From Mesorhizobium sp. CA14 (lineage in GTDB: Bacteria; Pseudomonadota; Alphaproteobacteria; Rhizobiales; Rhizobiaceae): a stretch of 64,000 nt of DNA. Under the pieces are notes generated by a model that worked only from the letters and a program-made list of their open reading frames with translations, did no database searches and was not told where the DNA came from. Made by a program: the position numbers and the translations under genes. Shown one piece after another: positions 25,451 through 34,497 of this stretch. The stretch covers positions 28,945 to 92,944 of the forward strand of contig NZ_JAIUHR010000028.1 in NCBI RefSeq assembly GCF_020165195.1. Reading direction: 5' to 3'. Positions within the stretch are counted from its first letter, which is position 1. Every line of letters starts with the position of its first letter.

Positions 25451-26437
25451 ATGAACAAGGTCGATCGCGACATCGCCAACCTGCCCGACACGACGGTGTC
25501 GGTGAAGGAGAAATTCGGTTTCGAGTCCAAGATGGTCGTTCCCGCTTATTCGGCGGCGACCGAGCACGTGCCGGACATCGATCCCGACTACCTGTTCGAC
25601 CGCGCGACGACGCTGGCGATCCTCGCCGGCTTTGCCTACAACCGCCGGGTCATGGTGTCGGGCTATCACGGCACCGGCAAGTCGACGCATATCGAGCAGG
25701 TGGCGGCGCGGCTCAACTGGCCCTGCGTGCGCGTCAATCTCGACAGCCATGTCAGCCGTATCGATCTCGTCGGCAAGGACGCCATCGTCGTCAAGGAAGG
25801 CCTGCAGATCACCGAATTCCGCGACGGCATCCTGCCCTGGGCCTATCAGCACAATGTCGCGCTCTGCTTCGACGAATATGACGCCGGCCGTCCTGACGTG
25901 ATGTTCGTCATTCAGCGCGTCCTGGAATCGTCGGGGCGGCTCACGCTGCTCGACCAGAGCCGCGTCATCCGTCCGCATCCGGCGTTCCGGCTGTTCGCCA
26001 CCGCCAACACGGTTGGTCTCGGCGACACCACAGGCCTCTATCACGGCACGCAGCAGATCAACCAGGCGCAGATGGACCGCTGGTCGATCGTCACCACGCT
26101 CAACTATCTGCCGCACGACAATGAAGTGAACATCGTGCTGGCGAAGGCCAAGCACTATCGCGACAGCAAGGGCAAGGATATTGTCAACAAGATGGTGCGC
26201 GTCGCCGACATGACGCGCTCGGCCTTCATCAATGGCGACCTGTCGACCGTGATGAGCCCGCGTACCGTCATCACCTGGGCCGAGAACGCCGAGATCTTCG
26301 GCGATATCGGCATGGCGTTCCGGCTAACCTTCCTCAACAAATGCGACGAGCTCGAGCGTCCGGTGGTGGCCGAGTTCTACCAGCGCGCCTTCGGCGAGGA
26401 TCTGCCGGAGAGCGCCGCCAACGTGGTGCTGGGTTAG
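25451..26437 (+). CDS. cobS: Cobaltochelatase subunit CobS
   Basis: A 328-aa AAA+ ATPase subunit of the aerobic cobaltochelatase, which inserts cobalt into hydrogenobyrinic acid a,c-diamide during B12 synthesis. Walker A GYHGTGKST is at residues 71-79, Walker B-like ALCFDEYDAG near 137, and a sensor region TANTVGLGD near 180. ATG 25451 gives the usual CobS length; the frame extends upstream without family resemblance. It works with CobT, the next gene, and CobN elsewhere. No cobalamin riboswitch is seen. Confidence 0.95.
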   Translation: MNKVDRDIANLPDTTVSVKEKFGFESKMVVPAYSAATEHVPDIDPDYLFDRATTLAILAGFAYNRRVMVSGYHGTGKSTHIEQVAARLNWPCVRVNLDSHVSRIDLVGKDAIVVKEGLQITEFRDGILPWAYQHNVALCFDEYDAGRPDVMFVIQRVLESSGRLTLLDQSRVIRPHPAFRLFATANTVGLGDTTGLYHGTQQINQAQMDRWSIVTTLNYLPHDNEVNIVLAKAKHYRDSKGKDIVNKMVRVADMTRSAFINGDLSTVMSPRTVITWAENAEIFGDIGMAFRLTFLNKCDELERPVVAEFYQRAFGEDLPESAANVVLG

Positions 26438-26444
26438 GCGCGCA

Positions 26445-26469
26445 GCTGAAAGGCCTCCAGCCTTTCAGC
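26445..26469 (+). promoter_or_regulatory. Intercistronic hairpin between cobS and cobT
   Basis: GCTGAAAGG and CCTTTCAGC form a perfect 9-bp stem with a 7-nt loop, 8 bp after the cobS stop and 23 bp before cobT. No T-run follows. It could protect the cobS 3' end or tune the subunit ratio. Confidence 0.45.
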
Positions 26470-26492
26470 ATGAATCGCGCAGGGAATGATCA

Positions 26493-28391
26493 ATGGCGGG
26501 TCCGGGCGACAACACGCGCAACAAGCCGAAGAACGGGTCTGAAGCCGACAGCTTCAAGCGCGCCGTGACCGTGTGCATGCGCGCCGTCGCCGGCGACAAG
26601 GACCTCGAGGTCGGCTTCGCCAAGGATCGGCCGGCGCTCGCCGGCAACCGCGCCCGGCTGCCCGAGCTGCCGAAGAAGGCCTCCCGCAATGACCTCGCGA
26701 TCACCCGCGGGCTGGGCGATTCCATGGCGCTGAAACGCGCCTGCCACGATCAGCGCATCCACAACAAGCTGGCGCCGGAGGGCAAGCTGGCGCGGTCTAT
26801 CTTCGATGCCGTCGAACAGGCCCGCGTCGAGGCGATCGGCAGCCGCGCCATGCAGGGCGTGGCCGACAATATCGGCTCGATGCTCGAGGACAAATACGCC
26901 AAGGCGAACCTCGTCGATGTTCGGGACAAGGCCGATGCTCCGCTCGAAGAGGCAATTGCGCTGATGGTGCGCGAAAAGCTCACCGGACGTCCCGTGCCGA
27001 AGAGCGGCGAGCGGCTGGTCGACCTCTGGCGTCCCTGGATCGAGGAGAAAGCCAGCGCCGATCTCGACGGCCTGTCGGCCAAGCTCGGGGACCAGCAGGC
27101 ATTTGCCCGCGTCGTGCGCGACATGCTGGTTTCCATGGAAATGGCCGAAGAGCTCGGCGACGACCAGGAAACCGACGACTCCGAGGAAAACGAAGAGAAC
27201 GAGCAGCAAGGCGAGGAACAGAGCGAGGAAGGCGGCGAGGAGGATTCAGGCTCCGAGCAATCGCAGTCGGAAGATGCCGAAGCCTCCGCCGACGAGGAAG
27301 AGTCGGCCGAGACCGAAGCGACCGACGCCACGTCGGACGACCTGTCCGACGAGGACGATTCCGACGCCGAGACGCCGGGCGAGGCCAAGCGCAACGACAA
27401 CCCGTTCCTCAATTTGCCGAAAGAGATCGACTACAAGGTCTTCACCACCGCCTTCGACGAGACGGTCGGCGCCGAGGACCTTTGCGAGGAAGAGGAACTC
27501 GACCGGCTGCGCGCCTTCCTCGACAAGCAGCTGGCTAACCTCTCCGGCGTCGTCGGGCGGCTCGCCAACCGGCTGCAGCGCCGGCTGATGGCGCAGCAGA
27601 ACCGCTCGTGGGATTTCGACCTTGAGGAGGGCTATCTCGATCCGGCGCGCCTGGTGCGCGTCGTCATCGATCCGATGCAGCCGCTGTCCTTCAAGCAGGA
27701 GCGCGATACCAAGTTCCGCGACACGGTGGTGTCGCTGGTGCTCGACAATTCGGGCTCGATGCGCGGCCGTCCGATCACCGTCGCCGCGACCTGCGCCGAC
27801 ATCCTGGCGCGCACACTGGAGCGCTGCGGGGTTTCGGTGGAAATCCTCGGCTTCACCACCCGCGCCTGGAAAGGCGGGCAGGCGCGCGAGAAATGGCTGA
27901 AGGATGGCAAGCCGCCGAATCCCGGCCGGCTCAACGACCTGCGCCACATCATCTACAAATCCGCAGACCATCCGTGGCGGCGCGCGCGGCGCAATCTCGG
28001 GCTGATGATGCGCGAGGGCCTGCTCAAGGAAAACATCGACGGCGAGGCGCTGCTTTGGGCGCATAACCGCCTGATCGGCCGGCCGGAGCAGCGCAAGATC
28101 CTGATGATGATCTCGGACGGCGCGCCGGTCGACGATTCCACGCTCTCGGTCAATCCGGGCAATTATCTGGAGCGGCATCTGCGGGCGGTCATCGAACTGA
28201 TCGAGACGCGCTCGCCGGTCGAGCTGCTGGCGATCGGCATCGGCCACGACGTCACGCGCTATTATCGCCGCGCGGTCACCATCGTCGATGCCGAGGAACT
28301 GGCCGGCGCCATGACCGAGCAGCTCGCATCGCTGTTCGGCGAGGAAAGCGCGCGCGACACAAGGCGCGGCGGCCTGCGGCGCGCCGGATGA
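26493..28391 (+). CDS. cobT: Cobaltochelatase subunit CobT
   Basis: A 632-aa subunit that forms the ring complex with CobS. The N-terminal CobT domain (about 1-220) is followed by a very acidic Glu/Asp/Ser-rich linker (about residues 224-305). The C-terminal von Willebrand A domain has its MIDAS motif DNSGSMRG near residue 418, which contacts the chelatase subunit CobN. The length and order are standard. It starts 55 bp after cobS and overlaps the next gene by ATGA. Confidence 0.95.
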   Translation: MAGPGDNTRNKPKNGSEADSFKRAVTVCMRAVAGDKDLEVGFAKDRPALAGNRARLPELPKKASRNDLAITRGLGDSMALKRACHDQRIHNKLAPEGKLARSIFDAVEQARVEAIGSRAMQGVADNIGSMLEDKYAKANLVDVRDKADAPLEEAIALMVREKLTGRPVPKSGERLVDLWRPWIEEKASADLDGLSAKLGDQQAFARVVRDMLVSMEMAEELGDDQETDDSEENEENEQQGEEQSEEGGEEDSGSEQSQSEDAEASADEEESAETEATDATSDDLSDEDDSDAETPGEAKRNDNPFLNLPKEIDYKVFTTAFDETVGAEDLCEEEELDRLRAFLDKQLANLSGVVGRLANRLQRRLMAQQNRSWDFDLEEGYLDPARLVRVVIDPMQPLSFKQERDTKFRDTVVSLVLDNSGSMRGRPITVAATCADILARTLERCGVSVEILGFTTRAWKGGQAREKWLKDGKPPNPGRLNDLRHIIYKSADHPWRRARRNLGLMMREGLLKENIDGEALLWAHNRLIGRPEQRKILMMISDGAPVDDSTLSVNPGNYLERHLRAVIELIETRSPVELLAIGIGHDVTRYYRRAVTIVDAEELAGAMTEQLASLFGEESARDTRRGGLRRAG

Positions 28392-29404
28392 GCTTTTCAA
28401 GGGGGCGTGCGCGGCGGACGCTTTTCGCCTGCGTGCTGGCCTGCGCCTCGCCGGCCATTGCCGCCGCGGGGACTCCCGTCGAGACGGTCGAGATCTCGGC
28501 GCGGCCGATCAGCCAGGTCCACATCGGCCGCGACGAGACGCGGTTCGGGCCGCTCGAATTCGTCGGCGGGCTGGAGATGACCTCGCCGACGCGCGATTTC
28601 GGCGCGCTGTCGGCCTTTCGCTTCCTGAAGCCGGGCGAGGATTTCATCGGTGTCGCCGACACCGGTTTCTGGTTCTTCGGCACGATCACGCATGACGCCG
28701 GCAAGCGACCGTCGGCTGTGACGAATTTCCGCATGCAGCAGATGGTCGACGCCTCGGGCCGCCCGATCGACCGGAAATGGGAGGTCGATGCGGAGGGGCT
28801 CGCGGTCAAGGACGGCATTGCCACCGTCAGCTTCGAGCGCGACCAGCGCGTCGCCCAGTTCAAGATCGATCCCGACAATATGAAAGCCCCGGTCAGGCAG
28901 CTCGATTATCAGGTCCCCGCCGAGGAGCTGCGCCAGAACCGCGGCTTTGAGACCGTCACCCACGCCAATTCTTATGGGCAACACGCCGGCAGCCTTGTCG
29001 TGGTTTCGGAGCGGAGCCTCGACAAGGCAGGCAATGTCTACGCCGCTGTCATCGAGGGGCCGCATAAGGGCGTCTTCACCGTCAGGCGCGACGGCGATTT
29101 CGACATAACCGACGGCGCCTTCCTGCCGGACGGCGATCTGCTGCTTCTGGAGCGCAGCTTCTCGATTGCCCGCGGCGTGAAGATGCGGCTGCGGCGCATC
29201 TATGGCGAAAGCGTCGCGAAGGGTGCGGTCGCCGACGGGCCGGTGCTGATGGAGGCCGACATGGGCTACCAGATCGACAATATGGAAGGGCTGGACGTCT
29301 GGACGCGCGACGACGGCGCGCTGATGGTGTCACTGGTGTCCGACGACAACCATTCGATCCTGCAGCGGAACCTCTATTTGGAATTCATCCTGCACCAGGA
29401 CTGA
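28388..29404 (+). CDS. Esterase-like activity of phytase family protein
   Basis: A 338-aa exported protein. A signal peptide (residues 1-26, ending SPAIAAAG) precedes a beta-propeller-like domain of the phytase-esterase type (PF13449): GGLEMTSPTRDFGALSAFRF, GVADTGFWF, DAEGLAV, HANSYGQHAGSLVVVSERSL and ERSFSIARGVKMRLRRI. The substrate is unknown, possibly phosphoesters in the periplasm. It overlaps cobT by 4 bp, so it is cotranscribed with B12 genes, but the functional link is not obvious. Confidence 0.83.
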   Translation: MSFSRGRARRTLFACVLACASPAIAAAGTPVETVEISARPISQVHIGRDETRFGPLEFVGGLEMTSPTRDFGALSAFRFLKPGEDFIGVADTGFWFFGTITHDAGKRPSAVTNFRMQQMVDASGRPIDRKWEVDAEGLAVKDGIATVSFERDQRVAQFKIDPDNMKAPVRQLDYQVPAEELRQNRGFETVTHANSYGQHAGSLVVVSERSLDKAGNVYAAVIEGPHKGVFTVRRDGDFDITDGAFLPDGDLLLLERSFSIARGVKMRLRRIYGESVAKGAVADGPVLMEADMGYQIDNMEGLDVWTRDDGALMVSLVSDDNHSILQRNLYLEFILHQD

Positions 29405-29455
29405 GCAAGATCGGCTGGCATGCAGCCAGTCTTGCCGACGGCGAGCACCGAGAGA

Positions 29456-30265
29456 TTACCGGCCGACGTGGCGGACTTCGTTCATCACGAAATTGGCCGC
29501 GCGCTTACTCCGGTTGCGGATTTTGAGCGTCGCGGTGTTGTCGACGAAATAAGTGTGAAGGATGCTGTCGCGGGTGCGGACCTCCGGTCCGACCGTGTCG
29601 ACCGCGTGCCAAGTGTCGGTGCCGACCGCAAAGGCGTAGCCTGTATTCGGCGAAAACGACATCCGATGCGAATTCTCGAAACGCCCGTCCGGCATGCGCT
29701 CGGCGAAGCGGGTGCCGATATGGTTGATCGAGTCGTCCTCCGGCAGGTAGAACTGGACCGTGATGCCCTTCCATTTCGTGTCGGTGTGGAAACCGATCTT
29801 GTAGCCCGCCACATCGCGCGTCAGCATCGGCACCGGATACATGCCGACCTTCATGAAATCCGAGCCGAACCGGCGCTCCAGGCCCGGGGCAAGGCGGCGC
29901 ATGAACGCGTCCTTCAGTTCCGGCGCATGCAATGCCTTGCCGACCAGGGCCCAGACGGCCCGCTTTTCGGTGGGCAGATGGCGGATATATTCGGGGTAGA
30001 GGTCGATCTTGATCCGCGTCGCGGTGCCGTCAGCCTTGATATTCACATTGTTGCGCCCCTTGAGCGCGCGATATTCGCGCGCCTCCGGCATAGCGGCGCG
30101 CATGCGCCGATAAAGGTCCGCCGGGAAAACATCGGTCATTTCCAGATGCCAGAAAGGCTTTTCCACAAAGGCGGCGCGGTTCACGGCATCCACCATGTGG
30201 GAGACTACATGCTGCAGCGTTTGTGTGGCTGATGCTGGCGCCAACGCGCCGTCTATGGCCGACAT
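29456..30265 (-). CDS. 2OG-Fe(II) oxygenase-like protein
   Basis: A 269-aa cytosolic protein with a plausible facial triad: H160 and D162 in GFHTDTKWKG and H220 in TDTWHAVD, with R230 or R232 placed to bind 2-oxoglutarate. The sequence between them (VQFYLPEDDSINHIGTRF) fits a jelly-roll. ATG 30265 follows GGGGAGAG; upstream frame is ignored. I recall similar unassigned proteins in rhizobia next to sugar or polysaccharide genes. The substrate is unknown, and the call rests on motif spacing. Confidence 0.65.
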   Translation of the reverse strand: MSAIDGALAPASATQTLQHVVSHMVDAVNRAAFVEKPFWHLEMTDVFPADLYRRMRAAMPEAREYRALKGRNNVNIKADGTATRIKIDLYPEYIRHLPTEKRAVWALVGKALHAPELKDAFMRRLAPGLERRFGSDFMKVGMYPVPMLTRDVAGYKIGFHTDTKWKGITVQFYLPEDDSINHIGTRFAERMPDGRFENSHRMSFSPNTGYAFAVGTDTWHAVDTVGPEVRTRDSILHTYFVDNTATLKIRNRSKRAANFVMNEVRHVGR

Positions 30266-30480
30266 GGATATTCTCTCCCCGAAAACCGTGAATCCAAATG
30301 CTTGAACACATATATCGCCGCCCAAGCGAAATGCTAACCAAAGCACAGGCTGGATTGCAACGACCACGGAACTGATTTCGATCGCGATTTTCTAAATCAC
30401 GAAGTGAAGTTGCATCAGCTCAAAGCAAGCAGGTTGCGAGGGGCGCGGTCGACGATGCTGATATCGTTGCAGGCTGATAT

Positions 30481-32256
30481 TCAACGGACCTTGTAAATCT
30501 CGATCGGCTTTCCCGCCGTCGACTGGTCCAGTTCGAGCCATTCCGGCAGGTCGCCCCGCAGCAACGCCGCGGCAAGGCCATCCGGCGCGTCCAGGCCCAG
30601 CGATATCTCTTCCGTGTTGCCGCGGCAGATCGCGATCAGGCCAACATGCTCGCGCTCGATGACGGCGCGGGCGGCGTCCGGGGCTCCCATGAAGGCGTCG
30701 AGCATGGCCAAATTGCCGCCGACATTGCGGTGGTAAGGGCCGGCCAGCGTCCGGTGGCCGGTGAACACCAATATTCCCGAGCCGAGATTGGACGAGGCAA
30801 GCACGGTCGTCGCCGGCATGGCGGCGAGATCGCGGAAGTCGCCCGGCTTGCCGCAGGTCACGGCATGGTCGGGATCGGAATTGATCCGCTGCGGCGCCGT
30901 GTGGACCATGGACTGCGCCGCTATCGCGACCCCGGTCCAGGTCGCGTTCAGCGAGACCAGCCACGCCATGACGATGCCGGTGGAAAGGCGCCATGACGGC
31001 GCGGCGTCCGCCCGCAGGCGGATTTTCGCGATCCAGGCCGAGAGCGGCAATATTGCGAAGGCGACGGAGAAGGTCGAGCCGCGCACCTGCCAAAGGCTGA
31101 CGACGAAGGCAACGAGGAGCAGGATGGCGGCGAGCGTCTCCTCGCGGCGCAAGCCACGGCTTCGCAACCGAAAACCGATCAGCAGGATCGCGATGAAGGG
31201 CGTCACATAGCGCGCCGCCATCAGCTTCGGCTGGTGGATGGCGACGCTCCAGAAGGGCTGCGCTTCGATCACGTCGGCCAGCCAATAGGTGCGGATGCGC
31301 TCGTCCATGCCCGCATAGGGCGATGCCAGGCACTGCGGGAAGAACAGCACCATGGCGGCCGCGACCGCCACCGCAAGCGCCAACATTGAAACCAGCCGCG
31401 CCCGGGGTGTCGACGCGGTCAATGCAGCCGCGATCGCGAGGCCGAAGCCGGACAGCGCTGCTACTGCGAACTGGAAGGACGAGAAGGCGTCGCATTGGGC
31501 CGCGCCCCAGTCGGCGGGCCGGATGGTCGCCACGAAAACCAAGGAGGCGATGCCGGCAAATCCGAAGCCAAAGCCTCGTGCCGTGACGCGCTCCTTGTCG
31601 TCGAGGATGAACAGGACAGCGGCGCAGATGCCGAGCACCGCCACATAAGGAGCGGTCTCCATGCCGACGGCGAGCGTCAGGCCGGCGCAAATGCCCGACA
31701 GAAGGGCAGCGGGCCGCCAGGAGGGCGCTTCCATCAGGAGCCAGAGGCTGGCCGCGGTCAGCAACAGCTGGACGTTGTGGTGATCGATCACCCCCGGGCT
31801 GTAGATCACCAGGAAGAACAGCGCCGCCGTCGACAGGATGATTGCCGGCATCGCGACATTCGCAGCGGCGAAGCGCTGCGAGGCGCGCATGAGCACGAAT
31901 ATGTTCAACCCGTAGAGGAGAGTCGGCCAGATGATCTGCGCGGCGCGTTCGGCAGCGGCCGTGCTGGCGCCCAGCGCATCGAAGGCGATGATGATCAGCG
32001 CGAGCGGCGTGTCGACAAGCCGCGACCAATGCATGACGAAGCCGCCCGAGGTGCCCATCCTGTATTGATGAAGATCGAACCAGCTTTGGCCGCCGAGCAG
32101 GTCGCGAACCTCGACCAGCCGCAGCATGCTGTCATTGTCGGCGCCGTAGTTGGCAAGGGTGGGGAAGCCGGAAACGGCGTTGATCGCCAGCACCACCAGC
32201 GTGGCGCATAACGCAAGCAGCAGATCGTTTTTCCAACCGGTGCCTTGCACGGTCAT
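30481..32256 (-). CDS. Large polytopic membrane protein, STT3/GT-C-like
   Basis: A 591-aa protein with about 11-13 predicted membrane helices and a soluble C-terminal part (from about residue 440). Two acidic motifs in the first periplasmic loops resemble oligosaccharyltransferase STT3 proteins: DND at 40-42 followed by WFDLHQYRMG, and IDHHN near 157-161. A GT-C glycosyltransferase using a lipid-linked sugar is therefore likely. The WWDYG-type sequon-binding motif of true STT3 was not found. Called from motif resemblance only; it stands alone on the minus strand. Confidence 0.6.
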   Translation of the reverse strand: MTVQGTGWKNDLLLALCATLVVLAINAVSGFPTLANYGADNDSMLRLVEVRDLLGGQSWFDLHQYRMGTSGGFVMHWSRLVDTPLALIIIAFDALGASTAAAERAAQIIWPTLLYGLNIFVLMRASQRFAAANVAMPAIILSTAALFFLVIYSPGVIDHHNVQLLLTAASLWLLMEAPSWRPAALLSGICAGLTLAVGMETAPYVAVLGICAAVLFILDDKERVTARGFGFGFAGIASLVFVATIRPADWGAAQCDAFSSFQFAVAALSGFGLAIAAALTASTPRARLVSMLALAVAVAAAMVLFFPQCLASPYAGMDERIRTYWLADVIEAQPFWSVAIHQPKLMAARYVTPFIAILLIGFRLRSRGLRREETLAAILLLVAFVVSLWQVRGSTFSVAFAILPLSAWIAKIRLRADAAPSWRLSTGIVMAWLVSLNATWTGVAIAAQSMVHTAPQRINSDPDHAVTCGKPGDFRDLAAMPATTVLASSNLGSGILVFTGHRTLAGPYHRNVGGNLAMLDAFMGAPDAARAVIEREHVGLIAICRGNTEEISLGLDAPDGLAAALLRGDLPEWLELDQSTAGKPIEIYKVR

Positions 32257-32273
32257 GCTGGTCGCGATGCCCT

Positions 32274-32350
32274 AGAGCAATTCCAGGAAAAGTGTGCCAC
32301 GGTTTTCCGTCAGGAATTGCGTCAAACCAAAGAGATAGAGTGGTTCGCCA
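32274..32350 (-). repeat. Dispersed palindromic repeat, family C
   Basis: GCAATTCC (32277-32284) and GGAATTGC (32313-32320) are inverted arms. The element reads on the minus strand as CTCTATCTCTTTG, ACGCAATTCC and TTTTCCTGGAATTGCTC. Related copies are at 40984-41060 and 48411-48510. It is a RIME-like rhizobial repeat by appearance. Confidence 0.65.
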
Positions 32351-32446
32351 TTTCCGTGAAACGGCGGACCACTCTGGAGAATTTCCGCGATCCTGCATCA
32401 TCGGGCGTAACAAAGCGTAAAGCCGCTGCGGCTGTGGCTGAAAGCG

Positions 32447-33121
32447 TCAGGCCTGGTTGGTAGCAACCCAGATGACGTGGCGGGCGCCGCGCTTGCCGTT
32501 GGCCCGCGTGCTGATCTCCTCGACCGCGAAGCCCGCCTGCTTCAGCCGCCGGGTGAAGCCGCTGTCCGACCCCTGCGACCAGACCGCCAGGACGCCGCCG
32601 GGCGTCAAGGCGACCCGCGCGGCCGCCAAGCCGACCGCGCCATAGAGCGCGTCATTGCCCTTGTAGACGATGCCTTCGGGACCATTGTCGACGTCGAGCA
32701 AGATGGCGTCCCAGGCGGCTTTCTCCGCCCGTATCAATTGGCCGACATCGGTCTCGCGAATGGTGACGCGAGGGTCGTCGAGGCAGCCGTCGAAGATTCC
32801 CGCCATAGGGCCGCGCGCCCAGGCGACGACTGCGGGGACGAGTTCGGCAACGGTTACGGCAGCATCGCCATCGAGCGCGGCGAGAGCGGTGCGCAAGGTG
32901 AAGCCCATGCCGAGCCCGCCGATGAGGATGCTTGGCCGTTTGCGGCCGGCGATCCGCTCGCAGGAAAGCCTGGCCAGCGCTTCCTCGGAGCCGCTGAGGC
33001 GGCTGTTCATCAGCTCGTTGGTGCCAAGCATGATCGAGAATTCAGCGCCGCGCCGTTTAAGGCGCAGTTCCTGGCCGCCATCGGGCGTGCGGGCAGAATC
33101 AAGCTGAATCCAGGGGATCAC
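32447..33121 (-). CDS. Spermidine synthase-like methyltransferase-fold protein
   Basis: A 224-aa protein with a Rossmann methyltransferase fold related to spermidine synthases. ILIGGLGMGFTLRTAL is the cofactor glycine loop, VAELVPAVVAWAR the acidic second motif, and AWDAILLDVDNGPEGI the post-motif. It lacks a clear polyamine-binding signature, so it may be a SpeE-like protein of unknown substrate rather than true spermidine synthase. The start at 33121 agrees with the conserved MIPWIQLDSA beginning. Confidence 0.75.
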   Translation of the reverse strand: MIPWIQLDSARTPDGGQELRLKRRGAEFSIMLGTNELMNSRLSGSEEALARLSCERIAGRKRPSILIGGLGMGFTLRTALAALDGDAAVTVAELVPAVVAWARGPMAGIFDGCLDDPRVTIRETDVGQLIRAEKAAWDAILLDVDNGPEGIVYKGNDALYGAVGLAAARVALTPGGVLAVWSQGSDSGFTRRLKQAGFAVEEISTRANGKRGARHVIWVATNQA

Positions 33122-33150
33122 GGCCTGATTTCACTTGCTGGGTTCATGGC

Positions 33151-33831
33151 CTAGACTGCGACCGCCGGCTGGCTCCAGCGCGCGGCGAGCAGCCGGTAGG
33201 GGATCAGCGCCACGACAGCGATGATGAGCTTCACCGAAAGGTCGCCAAGGGCCCAGGACACCCAGCGCATGGTCTCGACCGGCAGCACGCCCATCAGCGG
33301 CGCGGTCTCCAGCGCGAAGCCGTCATTGGGGCCGGCAAAGGCGAAGGCGGCGGAGAAGGCGACGCCGAAGAAGACGACCGTGTCGAACACCGAACCGACC
33401 AGCGTGCCGACGATCGGCGCGCGCCACCAGCTCTGCCGGCGCAGGCGGTTGAAGACGGTGACGTCCAGCAATTGCGCGGTGAGGAAGGCGGCGCCGGAAG
33501 CGGCGGCGATACGCACCAGCCGGTCGGCGGCGGTCTCGAACTCGATCAGACCATGGCGGAACAGGAAGGGCGGGATCAGGATCGAGCAGGTCACCGCCGT
33601 CATGAAGCCGACGAACACCACCTTGCGCGCCACGGCCGGGCCATAGCGGCGGTTGGCGAGGTCGGTGACCAGGAAGGAGAACGGATAGGTGAAGGCGCCC
33701 CAGGTGAGCAGGTCGGCCAGCGACAGGCCGCCGATCTCGCCCTGCATCGGGAACTGCACGAGGATGTTCGACGCCACGACGACAAGCGCCATGGCGGCCA
33801 CGAAGGGCGAATATCGCGTCAGGAAATTCAT
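33151..33831 (-). CDS. Queuosine precursor transporter (YhhQ/VUT family)
   Basis: A 226-aa inner-membrane protein with six predicted helices. Family blocks are SNILVQFP, LLTWGAFTYPFSFLVTDLANRRYG, AFLTAQLLDVTVFNRLRR and LVGSVFDTVVFFGVAF. YhhQ imports queuosine precursors such as preQ0 and preQ1. The 110-bp leader before its ATG can fold into three consecutive hairpins (33861-33932). It lies downstream of rpmB on the same strand, so the two may be cotranscribed. Confidence 0.87.
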   Translation of the reverse strand: MNFLTRYSPFVAAMALVVVASNILVQFPMQGEIGGLSLADLLTWGAFTYPFSFLVTDLANRRYGPAVARKVVFVGFMTAVTCSILIPPFLFRHGLIEFETAADRLVRIAAASGAAFLTAQLLDVTVFNRLRRQSWWRAPIVGTLVGSVFDTVVFFGVAFSAAFAFAGPNDGFALETAPLMGVLPVETMRWVSWALGDLSVKLIIAVVALIPYRLLAARWSQPAVAV

Positions 33832-33860
33832 TTTTTTATCCTGGGTGATGGAACCAGCGG

Positions 33861-33932
33861 AGCGTCATGCCGACGCTCGCTCACATTCCGAGCACCGGTC
33901 TGGCCGGTGCCCGAGGCGGTCGTCCCCCGCCT
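33861..33932 (-). promoter_or_regulatory. Three-hairpin leader of the YhhQ-type gene
   Basis: On the minus strand the order is AGGCGG/CCGCCT (33914-33932, loop 7), GCACCGG/CCGGTGC (33892-33910, loop 5) and AGCGTC/GACGCT (33861-33877, loop 5). They fill most of the gap between rpmB and the transporter. The first may terminate rpmB, although no T-run follows. I could not match it to a known preQ1 aptamer. Confidence 0.45.
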
Positions 33933-33942
33933 GAAAGCTGTT

Positions 33943-34239
33943 TTAAGCGGCCGACTGCTCGGCAAGCTTCTTGGCGATCTGCTTCTTGAGCAGGCGCGCG
34001 CGCCGCGACAGTTCCTTGACATCGGCCTTGGCCAGGAAGGCGTCGAGGCCGCCGCGATGCTCGACCGAACGCAGCGCGTTGGCCGAAATGCGCAGGCGAA
34101 CGTTCTGGTTCAGCGCTTCGGAAATCAGCGTCACATTGACCAGGTTCGGCAGGAAGCGACGCTTGGTCTTGTTGTTGGCGTGGCTCACATTGTTGCCAGT
34201 CTGGACTGCCTTGGCAGTGAGTTCGCAGGTGCGGGACAT
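33943..34239 (-). CDS. rpmB: 50S ribosomal protein L28
   Basis: A 98-aa ribosomal protein. It begins MSRTCELTAKAVQTGNNVSHANNKTKRRFLPN, the universal L28 block with a zinc-free form (single Cys), and ends in the Lys/Ala-rich tail common in alphaproteobacteria. It binds 23S rRNA late in 50S assembly. An AAGGTAAG site precedes the ATG. Confidence 0.97.
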   Translation of the reverse strand: MSRTCELTAKAVQTGNNVSHANNKTKRRFLPNLVNVTLISEALNQNVRLRISANALRSVEHRGGLDAFLAKADVKELSRRARLLKKQIAKKLAEQSAA

Positions 34240-34497
34240 CTTGTCTTACCTTCAGTTTCTAAACCTGCCAAACCATTCTGCCCGCGCCAGGCGGCGCGCG
34301 GTATCGGTCAGGCGGCCTTTGGAAAAGTTGGCGTTCCATAGTGGCATTTCACCACTGCGTCAAGCTCCGGGACGTAGCCAGGCGTCATCCGCGCTCCATA
34401 TAAAGGCCGGATTTCGCACTATAAGCCCTTCGCGAAGGGATATGCCAGGCTGGAGCCGTTGCGTTCCGGCCGAACCGCCAGGGATTCGCCAGCCGCC

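Noticed and set aside
33832..33942. preQ1 riboswitch upstream of the YhhQ-type gene
   Set aside because: The hairpins do not match the preQ1-I, II or III consensus I know, so it is left as an unassigned structured leader.
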